Program-made: the position numbers and the translations under genes | Shown here: one piece after another, positions 6,920-13,122 of the stretch | Layout: each line of letters opens with the position of its first letter | Numbering within the stretch: position 1 is the stretch's first letter | Notes under the pieces: generated by a model | The model's input: only the letters and a program-made list of their open reading frames with translations | The model's database searches: none | What the model was told of the DNA's origin: nothing | DNA from: JBLHHI01 sp047614125 | GTDB taxonomy: Bacteria; Bacteroidota; Bacteroidia; NS11-12g; UBA9320 | Length of the DNA stretch: 14,203 nucleotides | Direction of reading: 5' to 3' | Assembly (NCBI GenBank): GCA_047614125.1 | Contig: JBLHHI010000089.1 | Coordinates: 1-14,203, forward strand

Positions 6920-7411
6920 ATGAATACTTCCAATACCTTCGTAGCTTTAGCAATCACCATGCTTTTCACCTCGGCTTCGTGCTCAACCACCTCCGACCAA
7001 AAAGAAATTCATCCGGATTTTGGGTGGTTGCCAACCAGCTGGTCTAGTACGCTCGATTCGTCGGTTGTTTTATTGGAGTCTTGGGCATCCAACTCAAATG
7101 ATCCAGCAACCTTTTTTGATGGAAAGGGTTGCATCGTTCAATTAGGTGATACAACATGTTTTGAAATCTTGGCAATTGTTATGCAAAATGATTCTCTTTT
7201 TTATCGAGTTATTTTAGAAGAGGGTTCTGAACCCGTTAATTTTCACATCAACCACTTTGACAAGAATTCTTTCTCAGCAGTAAATGCAAACAACGAACAT
7301 CCAAAAAGAATTGATTATCAACTGGTTGATTCGAATACGTTGAAAGTTCAACTAACTGGGAATCATCCGCCAAATACCATTCTTTTTAAAAGAGTGAATG
7401 ATTTTCATTGA
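6920..7411 (+). CDS. Lipoprotein resembling the DUF6265 family
   Basis: The 163-residue product has a signal peptide ending in the lipobox T-S-A-S-C21 and no acidic residues directly after the cysteine, so it may stay on the periplasmic side. The mature part has the features of the DUF6265-type lipocalin-like fold: a G-W-L-P-x-S-W opening, a central D-S-L-F-Y-R-V strand and a late N-x-E-H-P-K-R-I-D-Y motif resembling the family's NPEHDFPxRI. The function of this family is unknown. It lies 36 bases after the large membrane protein gene and could be cotranscribed with it, or use the weak TATATTTA box at 6901-6908. A hairpin begins right after the stop. Confidence 0.72.
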   Translation: MNTSNTFVALAITMLFTSASCSTTSDQKEIHPDFGWLPTSWSSTLDSSVVLLESWASNSNDPATFFDGKGCIVQLGDTTCFEILAIVMQNDSLFYRVILEEGSEPVNFHINHFDKNSFSAVNANNEHPKRIDYQLVDSNTLKVQLTGNHPPNTILFKRVNDFH

Positions 7412-7431
7412 GCTTCATCCCGCAATGAAGC
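7412..7431 (+). terminator. Hairpin directly after the lipoprotein stop
   Basis: GCTTCAT (7412-7418) pairs perfectly with ATGAAGC (7425-7431) around the loop CCCGCA, beginning on the base after the TGA. There is no T run downstream, so it is not a classical terminator; it may protect the 3' end or belong to the repeat copy it overlaps (7419-7448). The second repeat copy lacks this stem. Confidence 0.35.
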
Positions 7432-7448
7432 ACGGGGAAATTCATATA
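7419..7448 (+). repeat. 30-bp hairpin-bearing direct repeat, copy 1
   Basis: A 30-base unit starting CCCGCAATGAAGCACGGGG and ending AAATTCATATA is repeated without change at 7520-7549, 101 bases away. Each copy can form a CCCG/CGGG stem. The 71 bases between the copies hold no gene I can see. Confidence 0.8.
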
Positions 7449-7519
7449 TCAAAACCACAAGGGCTATAATTTACCATGCCTTTAAGGGCTTGGAATACCG
7501 CTAAGTATTTTCATTATAC

Positions 7520-7549
7520 CCCGCAATGAAGCACGGGGAAATTCATATA
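7520..7549 (+). repeat. 30-bp hairpin-bearing direct repeat, copy 2
   Basis: Identical over 30 bases to 7419-7448. Here the base before the unit is also C, giving a 5-bp CCCCG/CGGGG stem with a 10-nt loop. Its last bases run into the direct repeat that bounds the toxin-antitoxin stretch. Confidence 0.8.
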
Positions 7550-7575
7550 ATAATACTTCAATTGCAATGAGTTAC
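7549..7575 (+). repeat. Left imperfect direct repeat bounding the toxin-antitoxin stretch
   Basis: AATAATAC (7549-7556) is followed after 2 bases by CAATTGCAATGAGTTAC (7559-7575). The right partner at 8525-8556 has AATAATAC, 7 bases, then CAATTGAAATGAGTTAC. The 17-base core matches at 16 positions. The two copies are about 980 bases apart and enclose the toxin and antitoxin genes and a gene-tail remnant. Confidence 0.5.
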
Positions 7576-7661
7576 AATACCTTCAACATCTGCATCTCCT
7601 TATTCCAGGTAAATTTAATCTCAATGCCATTTTCTTGTAGTATTAACTTATTTGTAAGAGT
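7572..7661 (-). pseudogene. Tail of an unrecognised gene
   Basis: On the minus strand, 29 codons read between an in-frame TAG (7664-7662) and a TAA at 7574-7572. The end, NGIEIKFTWNKEMQMLKVL, has a balanced amino acid mix like the end of a real protein. There is no usable start, so if it is coding it is a fragment. It lies downstream of the toxin gene, inside the direct repeats. The rest of 7412-7744 holds only the repeats listed here. Chance openness cannot be excluded at this length. Confidence 0.25.
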
Positions 7662-7744
7662 CTATCCCGCATTTTGTGTTTAACTAAAAAATCAACATAT
7701 TAGTTTGTAGGGCTAATTCTTTCTTCGGAGTAAATACCCAATTT

Positions 7745-8176
7745 TTAGTCCTCGTTTTTTTCTTTCATTTTTAGAAAATTCAACGGCGACATTACCGCTA
7801 TGGAAGAATTTCTATAATCCTTTATATTTCGAGTAATGATCGCATCTAAATTCTCAATATTTAAAGCAGATGAGTACTGGATTGAATCCTCATAATCCGT
7901 AAAATCGTTTTTGAGCGCTTGAAGAATATCACTTTTTGTAGTACCAATTATTTCAGTCATTTCCGTTAAAGTCTCCACAACTTCAAGTGCTTTCTTATGA
8001 CCTAGAAATTTCCTCACTATATAGTAGATGTTGTTAATACTTACGGCTGATATAAAGAGGGTGAGCTTACCCTGCTCGTTAAGTTCAAAAAGCTCACTGG
8101 CTGGGTTTGCATGCGGTAGTCTATCGGTGAAGAAGTCAATGATTACATCGGAGTCTATAAAAAGTTTAAACTCCAT
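7745..8176 (-). CDS. VapC-like PIN-domain toxin
   Basis: This 143-residue protein has the PIN-domain layout of a ribonuclease toxin. The opening strand LFIDSDVIIDFF carries the first acidic residues (D9, D11), SAVSINNIYYIVRKFLG is the family's second helix, and DFTDYEDSIQYSSAL supplies the later acidic cluster. AIITRNIKDYRNSSIAVMSP is the closing strand-helix typical of Bacteroidota members. In many VapC proteins the second helix has a Glu; here Asn stands near that place, as in related Bacteroidota sequences. Its ATG overlaps the end of the antitoxin gene by 11 bases, so translation is coupled. Free toxin would cleave RNA; the bound antitoxin blocks it. Confidence 0.87.
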   Translation of the reverse strand: MEFKLFIDSDVIIDFFTDRLPHANPASELFELNEQGKLTLFISAVSINNIYYIVRKFLGHKKALEVVETLTEMTEIIGTTKSDILQALKNDFTDYEDSIQYSSALNIENLDAIITRNIKDYRNSSIAVMSPLNFLKMKEKNED

Positions 8177-8420
8177 ACTTTTCTGAGAGTTCTTCGGTTA
8201 AAATCTTTTTGTAGTCAATATCCTCCTCGGCTTTTATAATACCCCTCAGTTTCCTAACTTTCGGGGAAAGCTTATTTTCCTTGATCTGCATTCGATCAAC
8301 TGTCACGAACTTGAAATAGTTCTCAACCATTTCTGAAAGGCTTTGTCCTTTCTCCTTGGCATACTTTTTTGCGATTTCTATGACTTCCTTCTCTATGGTT
8401 AGTGTTAACTTGGTATTCAT
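8166..8420 (-). CDS. Antitoxin of the PIN toxin, DUF6364-like
   Basis: This 84-residue protein starts MNTKLTLTIEKEVIEIAKKYAKEKGQ, the beta strand and helix of a ribbon-helix-helix DNA-binding domain. It continues with SLSEMVENYFKFV, the second helix of that fold. This opening is typical of DUF6364-type antitoxins in Bacteroidota. The C-terminal half (about 45-84) is charged, with the acidic stretch KAEEDIDYKKILTEEL that probably wraps the toxin. It is upstream of and overlaps the toxin gene, the usual order for such pairs, and likely represses its own promoter (box at 8437-8444). Confidence 0.85.
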   Translation of the reverse strand: MNTKLTLTIEKEVIEIAKKYAKEKGQSLSEMVENYFKFVTVDRMQIKENKLSPKVRKLRGIIKAEEDIDYKKILTEELSEKYGV

Positions 8421-8436
8421 TGGATTTTGTTTAGTT

Positions 8437-8444
8437 CAAAAATA
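8437..8444 (-). promoter_or_regulatory. -7 box of the toxin-antitoxin operon
   Basis: A perfect TATTTTTG on the minus strand, 16 bases before the antitoxin ATG. No clear -33 TTG is seen at the usual distance, which would fit a regulated promoter but may mean the real one lies elsewhere. Confidence 0.5.
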
Positions 8445-8466
8445 CGTGTTTGTTTTTAAATTATCT

Positions 8467-8474
8467 ACACGTGT
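8467..8474. promoter_or_regulatory. Candidate antitoxin operator
   Basis: ACACGTGT is an 8-bp perfect palindrome about 25 bases upstream of the -7 box. ACGTGTT from it (8469-8475) recurs at 8444-8450, partly inside the -7 box. Ribbon-helix-helix antitoxins often bind short repeated palindromic sites in their own promoter, so this is a plausible site. Confidence 0.3.
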
Positions 8475-8524
8475 TCTGAATGAAACGCTAACCGGTTGAT
8501 AATGGTATGCTGAGGCAATAGAGA

Positions 8525-8556
8525 AATAATACAATTACACAATTGAAATGAGTTAC
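8525..8556 (+). repeat. Right imperfect direct repeat bounding the toxin-antitoxin stretch
   Basis: Partner of 7549-7575: AATAATAC (8525-8532) and CAATTGAAATGAGTTAC (8540-8556), with 5 more bases between the two blocks than in the left copy. It ends nine bases before the inverted-repeat element. Confidence 0.5.
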
Positions 8557-8564
8557 CTTACACT

Positions 8565-8834
8565 TTAAACCTGAGTTCGATTCATATTTTGAATTCAGAA
8601 CGCTTGTGAACAGTGAGTTTCGAGTAAAAATTTCGAAGACAGGGCGGGCCCTTTCGAGTAATTTTTACGATGAAAATCGCTTTTCACAAGTGAAATGCGA
8701 GCTTTTGCATAAGAAACCCAATTAGCTTCGTTGAAATCAGTCGGTTTATAAATATAAACCTTCCTGTTTTCGCCTCACTACTTGGCCTCTATCCAAATCT
8801 GAATTTTAAAAGATTAATCGAACTCAGGTTTTAA
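8565..8834. mobile_element. MITE-like element with terminal inverted repeats and a nested palindrome
   Basis: The left end (8565-8599) and right end (8798-8834) are inverted repeats: both read TTAAA(A)CCTGAGTTCGATT, then a T-rich stretch, then AATTCAGA toward the interior. Inside is a large imperfect cruciform: CTTGTGAA/TTCACAAG (8603-8610, 8683-8690), GTAAAAATT/AATTTTTAC (8624-8632, 8660-8668), CGAA/TTCG, and at the centre AGGGC-GG-GCCCT (8641-8652). A separate perfect hairpin GGTTTATA-AA-TATAAACC lies at 8743-8760. TTAA is present at both outer edges and could be a target duplication or part of the ends. No transposase is encoded. The minus frame 8774-8598 is open for 59 codons but has no ATG. 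The rest of 8421-8853 holds the toxin-antitoxin promoter. Confidence 0.65.
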
Positions 8835-8853
8835 GGCTTTGTAAAAGCTTAAA

Positions 8854-9996
8854 TCAAGGCCGAAACGTATACTCAACTGTTCGCACCCTGGTCTTTTTAT
8901 TCTCAGAACTGCTTTCTTCTTCGCGCTCCAACAAACCGTTCGCATTGTACACATAGGTCGTTTTTCGTTGAGCTGCTGTTTTTCCCTTTTTAGTTGAAAA
9001 ATATTCCTTCTTCCTAATCCTTCCAGCGGCATTGTACTCTTCTTGCCAATTGTGGAGCTGCTTACCAAAGTGACTAATAAAGTTTTTGGCAGTGAGGATG
9101 GTATCTTGTTTGTACGTATACGAAATACTCCGAATAAACTCATCATCAACTCCTTGAGTAACTTTTTCGGAAACGAGCCAATCCGCTTTATTATAGGTTC
9201 GCACTATTTTAGTTAGCTTTCCCTTTTCATTCTTCGTTACTAAAACCTCTGTATAACTACCATCTTCGTTCAAAGTTTTATTATTAGAAGTGCTGGAAGT
9301 GTCTTTGTGTTTAACCTTCTCAATACCTTCATCGCTGCAATCGAAAGACCATATGTGTTTAATCTTGCCTTTTGAGTTTTGGTGCTTAATTTCCTTTTTA
9401 CTGCCGTTATCGTAGTAGGAATGCGTCCACGTTTCCTTGAGCCTCTCTTTTTTATACTTACGTTGCTCTTGAAGTTTGTTACCCTCTGTGTACGAAAATT
9501 GAAAAGATACCAACACCTTTTCGCCTTTCACCTCTTTGTATTCGGTCAACAATCCATTTCTAAACTCTTGAATAGTGCTCGACTTCTTTTTAGCGCCAGC
9601 GAGTCGATCTCTTTGAACAATGTTGCCGGAAGTATCATACCAATACTTCCATCCAAAATAAAGGTGATCTTCACTGTCATTATACCAAGAATAATCAATA
9701 ATCAGATTCGAATCGTTATACTCATACATTATGGTATTGTTTACTTTGATTTTGGATTTTTTGGAAGTTGAGCGAATAATCTTAACTTCCGAAACATCAG
9801 CATCTGCCAGCACCTTTAGTCCGGCCATAGTGCTATACCCTATGGTGGGAACTGGTTGATCAATCATGCCTCGACCTGGATTATAGGCGTATTCGCTGTA
9901 GCTAAAATTGGGTTGCGCCTTAGTTTGGATGCTAAGAAACGTTGCAATCGTCAACGTAAATACGGTTTTGTAAATCGGGTTCGATTTGTTGTGCAT
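8854..9996 (-). CDS. Secreted YD/RHS-like repeat protein, function unknown
   Basis: I choose the ATG at 9996 (380 residues); the longer frame to 10011 would begin with TTG and only adds five residues before the signal peptide. The first 28 residues form a signal peptide (MHNKSNPIYK, then a hydrophobic core) ending KAQ, common in secreted Bacteroidota proteins. The rest is a series of about ten degenerate beta-hairpin units of YD/RHS type, for example YEYNDSNLI, YWYDTSGNIV, HSYYDNGSKKE, EEYNAAGRIRKKE and YVYNANGLLEREE. The mature protein is Lys- and Glu-rich. Bacteroidota genomes hold many such isolated secreted repeat proteins with no known role. No toxin tip or sorting domain is visible. It follows the GT4 gene on the same strand by about 94 bases, and the inverted-repeat element lies 20 bases past its stop. 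Confidence 0.75.
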   Translation of the reverse strand: MHNKSNPIYKTVFTLTIATFLSIQTKAQPNFSYSEYAYNPGRGMIDQPVPTIGYSTMAGLKVLADADVSEVKIIRSTSKKSKIKVNNTIMYEYNDSNLIIDYSWYNDSEDHLYFGWKYWYDTSGNIVQRDRLAGAKKKSSTIQEFRNGLLTEYKEVKGEKVLVSFQFSYTEGNKLQEQRKYKKERLKETWTHSYYDNGSKKEIKHQNSKGKIKHIWSFDCSDEGIEKVKHKDTSSTSNNKTLNEDGSYTEVLVTKNEKGKLTKIVRTYNKADWLVSEKVTQGVDDEFIRSISYTYKQDTILTAKNFISHFGKQLHNWQEEYNAAGRIRKKEYFSTKKGKTAAQRKTTYVYNANGLLEREEESSSENKKTRVRTVEYTFRP

Positions 9997-10090
9997 ATGC
10001 TGATAACGCAATTATTAATAGAAGGTTACAAAGTGCTCAAAAATTAGTTACTGGGGGTCGTGTTCATTTTGATTTTGAGCGATTAAATTT

Positions 10091-11281
10091 TCAGAAATCA
10101 GCTATTATTACACTCTTAAAATGAGCCTCCAACACTTTGGCAATGCCGTCCCAGCTAAAGGTTTGTTCTGCATGTTGGATGCCCATCGCTCCCACTTTTT
10201 TCCGCAGATCTTTACTTTCTAAAAGTGCGCAAACATGTTTAATAAAGGCTTCGTCGTTGGATGCGTGTAAGACCCCTTCGCCCGATTTTAGCTCCAAACC
10301 CTTAAACCCAATGTCTGTACAAACCACCGGAACGCCCATTGCCATGGCTTCCAACACTTTATTCTGTGTACCAGCACCAAATCTAAGCGGAGCAATTACC
10401 ACATCAGCAGCGGCATACGCATCGGCCATGTTTTCTACAAAGCCCGTTACTTCCACCCGATCACTTTTTAAATCCAGTACTTCTTTAACCGGACGTTGGC
10501 CTGCGATAACCAGCCTAACATTTGGATACATGGTAATGATGGTTTGAAAGAGATTATTCACAAAATAGGTCACTGCATCTACGTTGGGGGCATAATCCAT
10601 GTTTCCGGTAAACAACAGTTTTTCAGCACCTTCGTACGAATTGTTTCGGGGTTTAAACGTTTCTAAGTCTACGCCATTTCTCAACAATCCAACCTTTGCA
10701 TTGGGATGCAGCTTTTGCAAATGTGCTTGATCTTCTACGCTGCATGCCAAACTCAAATCGTAGGAATTTATCACGTGCTCGGCACGCACAACTCGTTCTG
10801 ATTCGATCGAATCAAATATCCGATTTAAGAATGGTCGCTTCACTTTCTTACGTCGCTCCCAATACAAAGAATACGCATCTGGCAAATCTAAAATGCGTTT
10901 ATGCGCTTTGAGGTTAGCGGTGTATTGCGACATTCTAAGATGCTGTGTATGAATAACATCGATGCTCGTTTTATCAAGAAAATCGGCCAAACATTCATGC
11001 ATTCGTCGATTTTTAAAATAGGCCAGTTGAAAGGGTGCACTTCCAAAAATGTTGAGCGCAGACATGAACCATGAACGCCAAACCGGTTGGAAAACCAGGT
11101 GCACTTCCTCAAAAATTTCTTCAAGTTTTGATCGATGCTTTAACTCTTCCTTATTCTCAACAAAGGCGATCAAATACAAGGTATGATCTGCACATAGGCG
11201 CTTAGCCAGATTGTAAATCTTAAGCTTATCGCCTCGAAAAGGAGGGTATGGAATTCTATTTGCTAGAAAGAGTATTTTCAA
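10091..11281 (-). CDS. GT4-family glycosyltransferase (PEP-CTERM/XrtA-type relative)
   Basis: The 396-residue product has the two-domain GT-B layout. The N-terminus KILFLANRIPYPPFRGDKLKIY contains the glycine/proline loop of the acceptor domain. The C-terminal donor domain includes LLFTGNMDYAPNVDA, VRLVIAGQRP, VTGFVENMADAYAAADVVIAPLRFGAGTQNK and VLEAMAMGVPVV, typical of GT4 enzymes of the kind described with exosortase loci (TIGR03087-like). These transfer a nucleotide-sugar residue onto polysaccharide or glycolipid in the cytoplasm; donor and acceptor are unknown. No exosortase gene lies in the window. The only start consistent with the family is TTG at 11281: an in-frame TGA lies a dozen codons upstream with no ATG or GTG between. 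Confidence 0.87.
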   Translation of the reverse strand: MKILFLANRIPYPPFRGDKLKIYNLAKRLCADHTLYLIAFVENKEELKHRSKLEEIFEEVHLVFQPVWRSWFMSALNIFGSAPFQLAYFKNRRMHECLADFLDKTSIDVIHTQHLRMSQYTANLKAHKRILDLPDAYSLYWERRKKVKRPFLNRIFDSIESERVVRAEHVINSYDLSLACSVEDQAHLQKLHPNAKVGLLRNGVDLETFKPRNNSYEGAEKLLFTGNMDYAPNVDAVTYFVNNLFQTIITMYPNVRLVIAGQRPVKEVLDLKSDRVEVTGFVENMADAYAAADVVIAPLRFGAGTQNKVLEAMAMGVPVVCTDIGFKGLELKSGEGVLHASNDEAFIKHVCALLESKDLRKKVGAMGIQHAEQTFSWDGIAKVLEAHFKSVIIADF

Positions 11282-11286
11282 GGGAG

Positions 11287-11294
11287 CGAAATTA
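11287..11294 (-). promoter_or_regulatory. Possible -7 box immediately before the GT4 start
   Basis: TAATTTCG on the minus strand matches TAnnTTTG at seven of eight positions and ends only five bases before the TTG start. The layout mirrors the box before ribBA (11412-11419) and would give a nearly leaderless mRNA. Confidence 0.3.
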
Positions 11295-11315
11295 CAACTT
11301 GCAGCCCACTGTCAT

Positions 11316-11326
11316 AACCTGAGTTC
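11316..11326 (+). repeat. Short match to the inverted-repeat element end
   Basis: AACCTGAGTTC is identical to the first 11 bases of the element ends at 8569 and 14078, but the following bases do not match. It lies between the divergent GT4 and ribBA genes and may be a relic or chance. Confidence 0.25.
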
Positions 11327-11411
11327 CAACAAAAAGTAAAATCATCTTTCTTTTTTATTTACCCAACCAAAATACGATTGGGATGTTTCATCATTTATAC
11401 GTTAAGAAAAG

Positions 11412-11419
11412 TAATTTTG
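11412..11419 (+). promoter_or_regulatory. -7 box of the ribBA-rnhA-GNAT operon
   Basis: TAATTTTG is a perfect TAnnTTTG match ending five bases before the ATG at 11425. Transcription would start at or very near that ATG. The -33 region shows only TTTCA around 11386-11390. I see no FMN riboswitch in 11282-11411. Confidence 0.5.
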
Positions 11420-11424
11420 CGCCA

Positions 11425-12630
11425 ATGAATGAGATTAAACTCAACACAATCGAAGAAGCCATAGAAGAAATTCGAAGTGGTAGGATGGTCATTGTTGTGG
11501 ATGATGAAGATCGGGAAAATGAAGGCGATTTTTTAACCGCTGCCCGAAACATGACTCCAGCCATGGTGAACTTTATGGCAAAGGAAGGCCGTGGTTTAAT
11601 CTGCGTGCCACTTACCGAAGAACGTTGCCAAGAGCTTGACCTGAATTTAATGGTTGGCAAGAATACCGCGCAATATGAAACGGCTTTTACGGTTTCGGTG
11701 GATTTGATAGGACAAGGAACTTCAACTGGTATATCTGCTTCCGACCGAGCTAAGACCATCCAAGCCTTATGCAACCCTACTACCAATCCGTCGGTTTTAG
11801 GCAAACCTGGTCATATTTTCCCTTTAAAAGCTAAGTCGGCGGGCGTTCTGCGCCGTGCGGGTCATACCGAAGCTGCCATTGATCTTTCTCGCTTGGCTGG
11901 CTATGAGCCTGCGGGCTGCATCGTCGAAATTATGAACGAAGATGGCACCATGGCTCGACTGCCCGATTTAATGGTAGTGGCCAAAAAGTTTGATATGAAG
12001 ATTGTTTCCATTGCCGATTTGATCGAATATAGGTTGGCGAAAGAAACGTTGATTGAACGGATGATAAAGGTTGATATGCCCACCAGCTACGGCAATTTCG
12101 ACTTAGTAGCCTACGAGCAGAAAAACAACGGTCAGGAACATTTGGCCTTGGTAAAAGGAGAATGGAAACAAGATGAGGCCGTTTTGGTACGCGTACATTC
12201 ATCGTGTTTAACTGGAGATATCTTTGGATCGTGCCGATGCGATTGCGGTGAGCAGCTTCAAAAAGCTATGGAAACCATTGAAGAAGAAGGTCGTGGAGTG
12301 ATCGTGTACATGAATCAAGAAGGCCGAGGCATTGGCTTGATGAACAAGCTGCGCGCCTATAAACTTCAGGAACAAGGTATGGATACCGTGGAAGCAAATA
12401 TTGAACTTGGCTTTAAGATGGATGAACGAGATTACGGGGTTGGCGCACAAATTTTGCGCGACTTGGGTGTTCGTAAAATTAGATTGATGAGCAACAATCC
12501 AAAAAAACGTTCTGGTTTAATTGGATATGGTCTGGAAATCGTTGAAAATGTTTCTCTAAAAATTAACCCTAATCCTCATAATTTCAGCTATCTAGAAACG
12601 AAGAAGGAGAAAATGGGGCACGAACTCTAG
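11425..12630 (+). CDS. ribBA: RibBA: DHBP synthase / GTP cyclohydrolase II
   Basis: This bifunctional riboflavin enzyme has 401 residues from the ATG at 11425. The N-terminal half is 3,4-dihydroxy-2-butanone-4-phosphate synthase, with the acidic active-site loop VVDDEDRENEGDF (24-36), TGISASDRAKTI (101-112) and RRAGHTEAAIDLSRLAG (143-159). The C-terminal half is GTP cyclohydrolase II, with zinc ligands C261, C272 and C274 in SSCLTGDIFGSCRCDCG, MNQEGRGIGLMNKLRAYKLQ (296-315, including the catalytic-tyrosine position), and DERDYGVGAQIL. The end ETKKEKMGHEL matches E. coli RibA. An in-frame ATG at 11383 would add 14 residues, but the TAATTTTG promoter box falls inside that extension, so 11425 is preferred. 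The stop is six bases before rnhA. Confidence 0.96.
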   Translation: MNEIKLNTIEEAIEEIRSGRMVIVVDDEDRENEGDFLTAARNMTPAMVNFMAKEGRGLICVPLTEERCQELDLNLMVGKNTAQYETAFTVSVDLIGQGTSTGISASDRAKTIQALCNPTTNPSVLGKPGHIFPLKAKSAGVLRRAGHTEAAIDLSRLAGYEPAGCIVEIMNEDGTMARLPDLMVVAKKFDMKIVSIADLIEYRLAKETLIERMIKVDMPTSYGNFDLVAYEQKNNGQEHLALVKGEWKQDEAVLVRVHSSCLTGDIFGSCRCDCGEQLQKAMETIEEEGRGVIVYMNQEGRGIGLMNKLRAYKLQEQGMDTVEANIELGFKMDERDYGVGAQILRDLGVRKIRLMSNNPKKRSGLIGYGLEIVENVSLKINPNPHNFSYLETKKEKMGHEL

Positions 12631-12636
12631 TCTACC

Positions 12637-13122
12637 ATGATTGCAATATATACTGATGGCGCTTCAACAGGAAACCCAGGTCCGGGTGGCTATGGTGCCG
12701 TTCTAAAATACAAAGGTCAGCGCAAAGAACTGTCTTCAGGGTTTCGATTAACCACCAACAATAGGATGGAGTTATTGGCGGTAATTGTGGCCTTAGAAGC
12801 CTTAAAAAAAGATGGCATGGTGGTTACCGTTTATTCCGACTCTAAGTACGTTGTGGATTCGGTTGAAAAGGGCTGGATTTTCAATTGGCAGAAAAAGAAC
12901 TTTGCAAAAAAGGCTAATCCAGATTTATGGCGACGATTTTTATTGATCTATCCAAAACACATGGTTTCATTTAAATGGGTGAAAGGGCACGCAGGCATTC
13001 CCGAAAATGAACGATGCGACTTTTTAGCTACTGAAGCAGCTGCCGGCCTAAACCTACCTCCCGACGTGGGCTACGAAAATTCATTAGATTCGCAACAACA
13101 AGATTCCAATTCGCTTTTATGA
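12637..13122 (+). CDS. rnhA: Ribonuclease HI
   Basis: This 161-residue enzyme cuts the RNA strand of RNA-DNA hybrids (Okazaki primers, R-loops). All key residues are visible: D7 in YTDGASTGNPGPGGYGAVL (5-23), E45 in TTNNRMELLAVI (39-50), D68 in VYSDSKYVVDSV (65-76), and H118 plus D128 in WVKGHAGIPENERCDFLA (114-131). The basic protrusion WIFNWQKKNFAKKANPDLW (80-98) seen in E. coli RNase HI is present. Length is slightly above E. coli's 155, with a Ser/Gln-rich tail. It sits six bases after ribBA and overlaps the next gene by four bases (ATGA), so the three genes form an operon. Confidence 0.96.
   Translation: MIAIYTDGASTGNPGPGGYGAVLKYKGQRKELSSGFRLTTNNRMELLAVIVALEALKKDGMVVTVYSDSKYVVDSVEKGWIFNWQKKNFAKKANPDLWRRFLLIYPKHMVSFKWVKGHAGIPENERCDFLATEAAAGLNLPPDVGYENSLDSQQQDSNSLL

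Noticed and set aside
7419..7549. CRISPR array from the repeated 30-bp unit
   Set aside because: Only two copies exist, the spacer is 71 bases, there is no third repeat, and no cas gene is in the window.
8814..9149. 111-residue minus frame overlapping the YD-repeat gene and element end
   Set aside because: It is a shadow frame of the longer gene at 8854-9996, which has a signal peptide and repeat structure.
9997..10011. Longer start for the YD-repeat protein
   Set aside because: The upstream codon is TTG, and a normal ATG follows five codons later, directly before the signal peptide.
11282..11411. FMN riboswitch upstream of ribBA
   Set aside because: None of the conserved FMN-aptamer blocks is visible, and the space before the promoter box is too short for the aptamer to be in the transcript.
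11383..11424. Upstream ATG giving RibBA 14 extra residues
   Set aside because: The extension does not resemble RibB N-termini, and a perfect TAnnTTTG promoter box lies inside it; the ATG at 11425 matches the family start.
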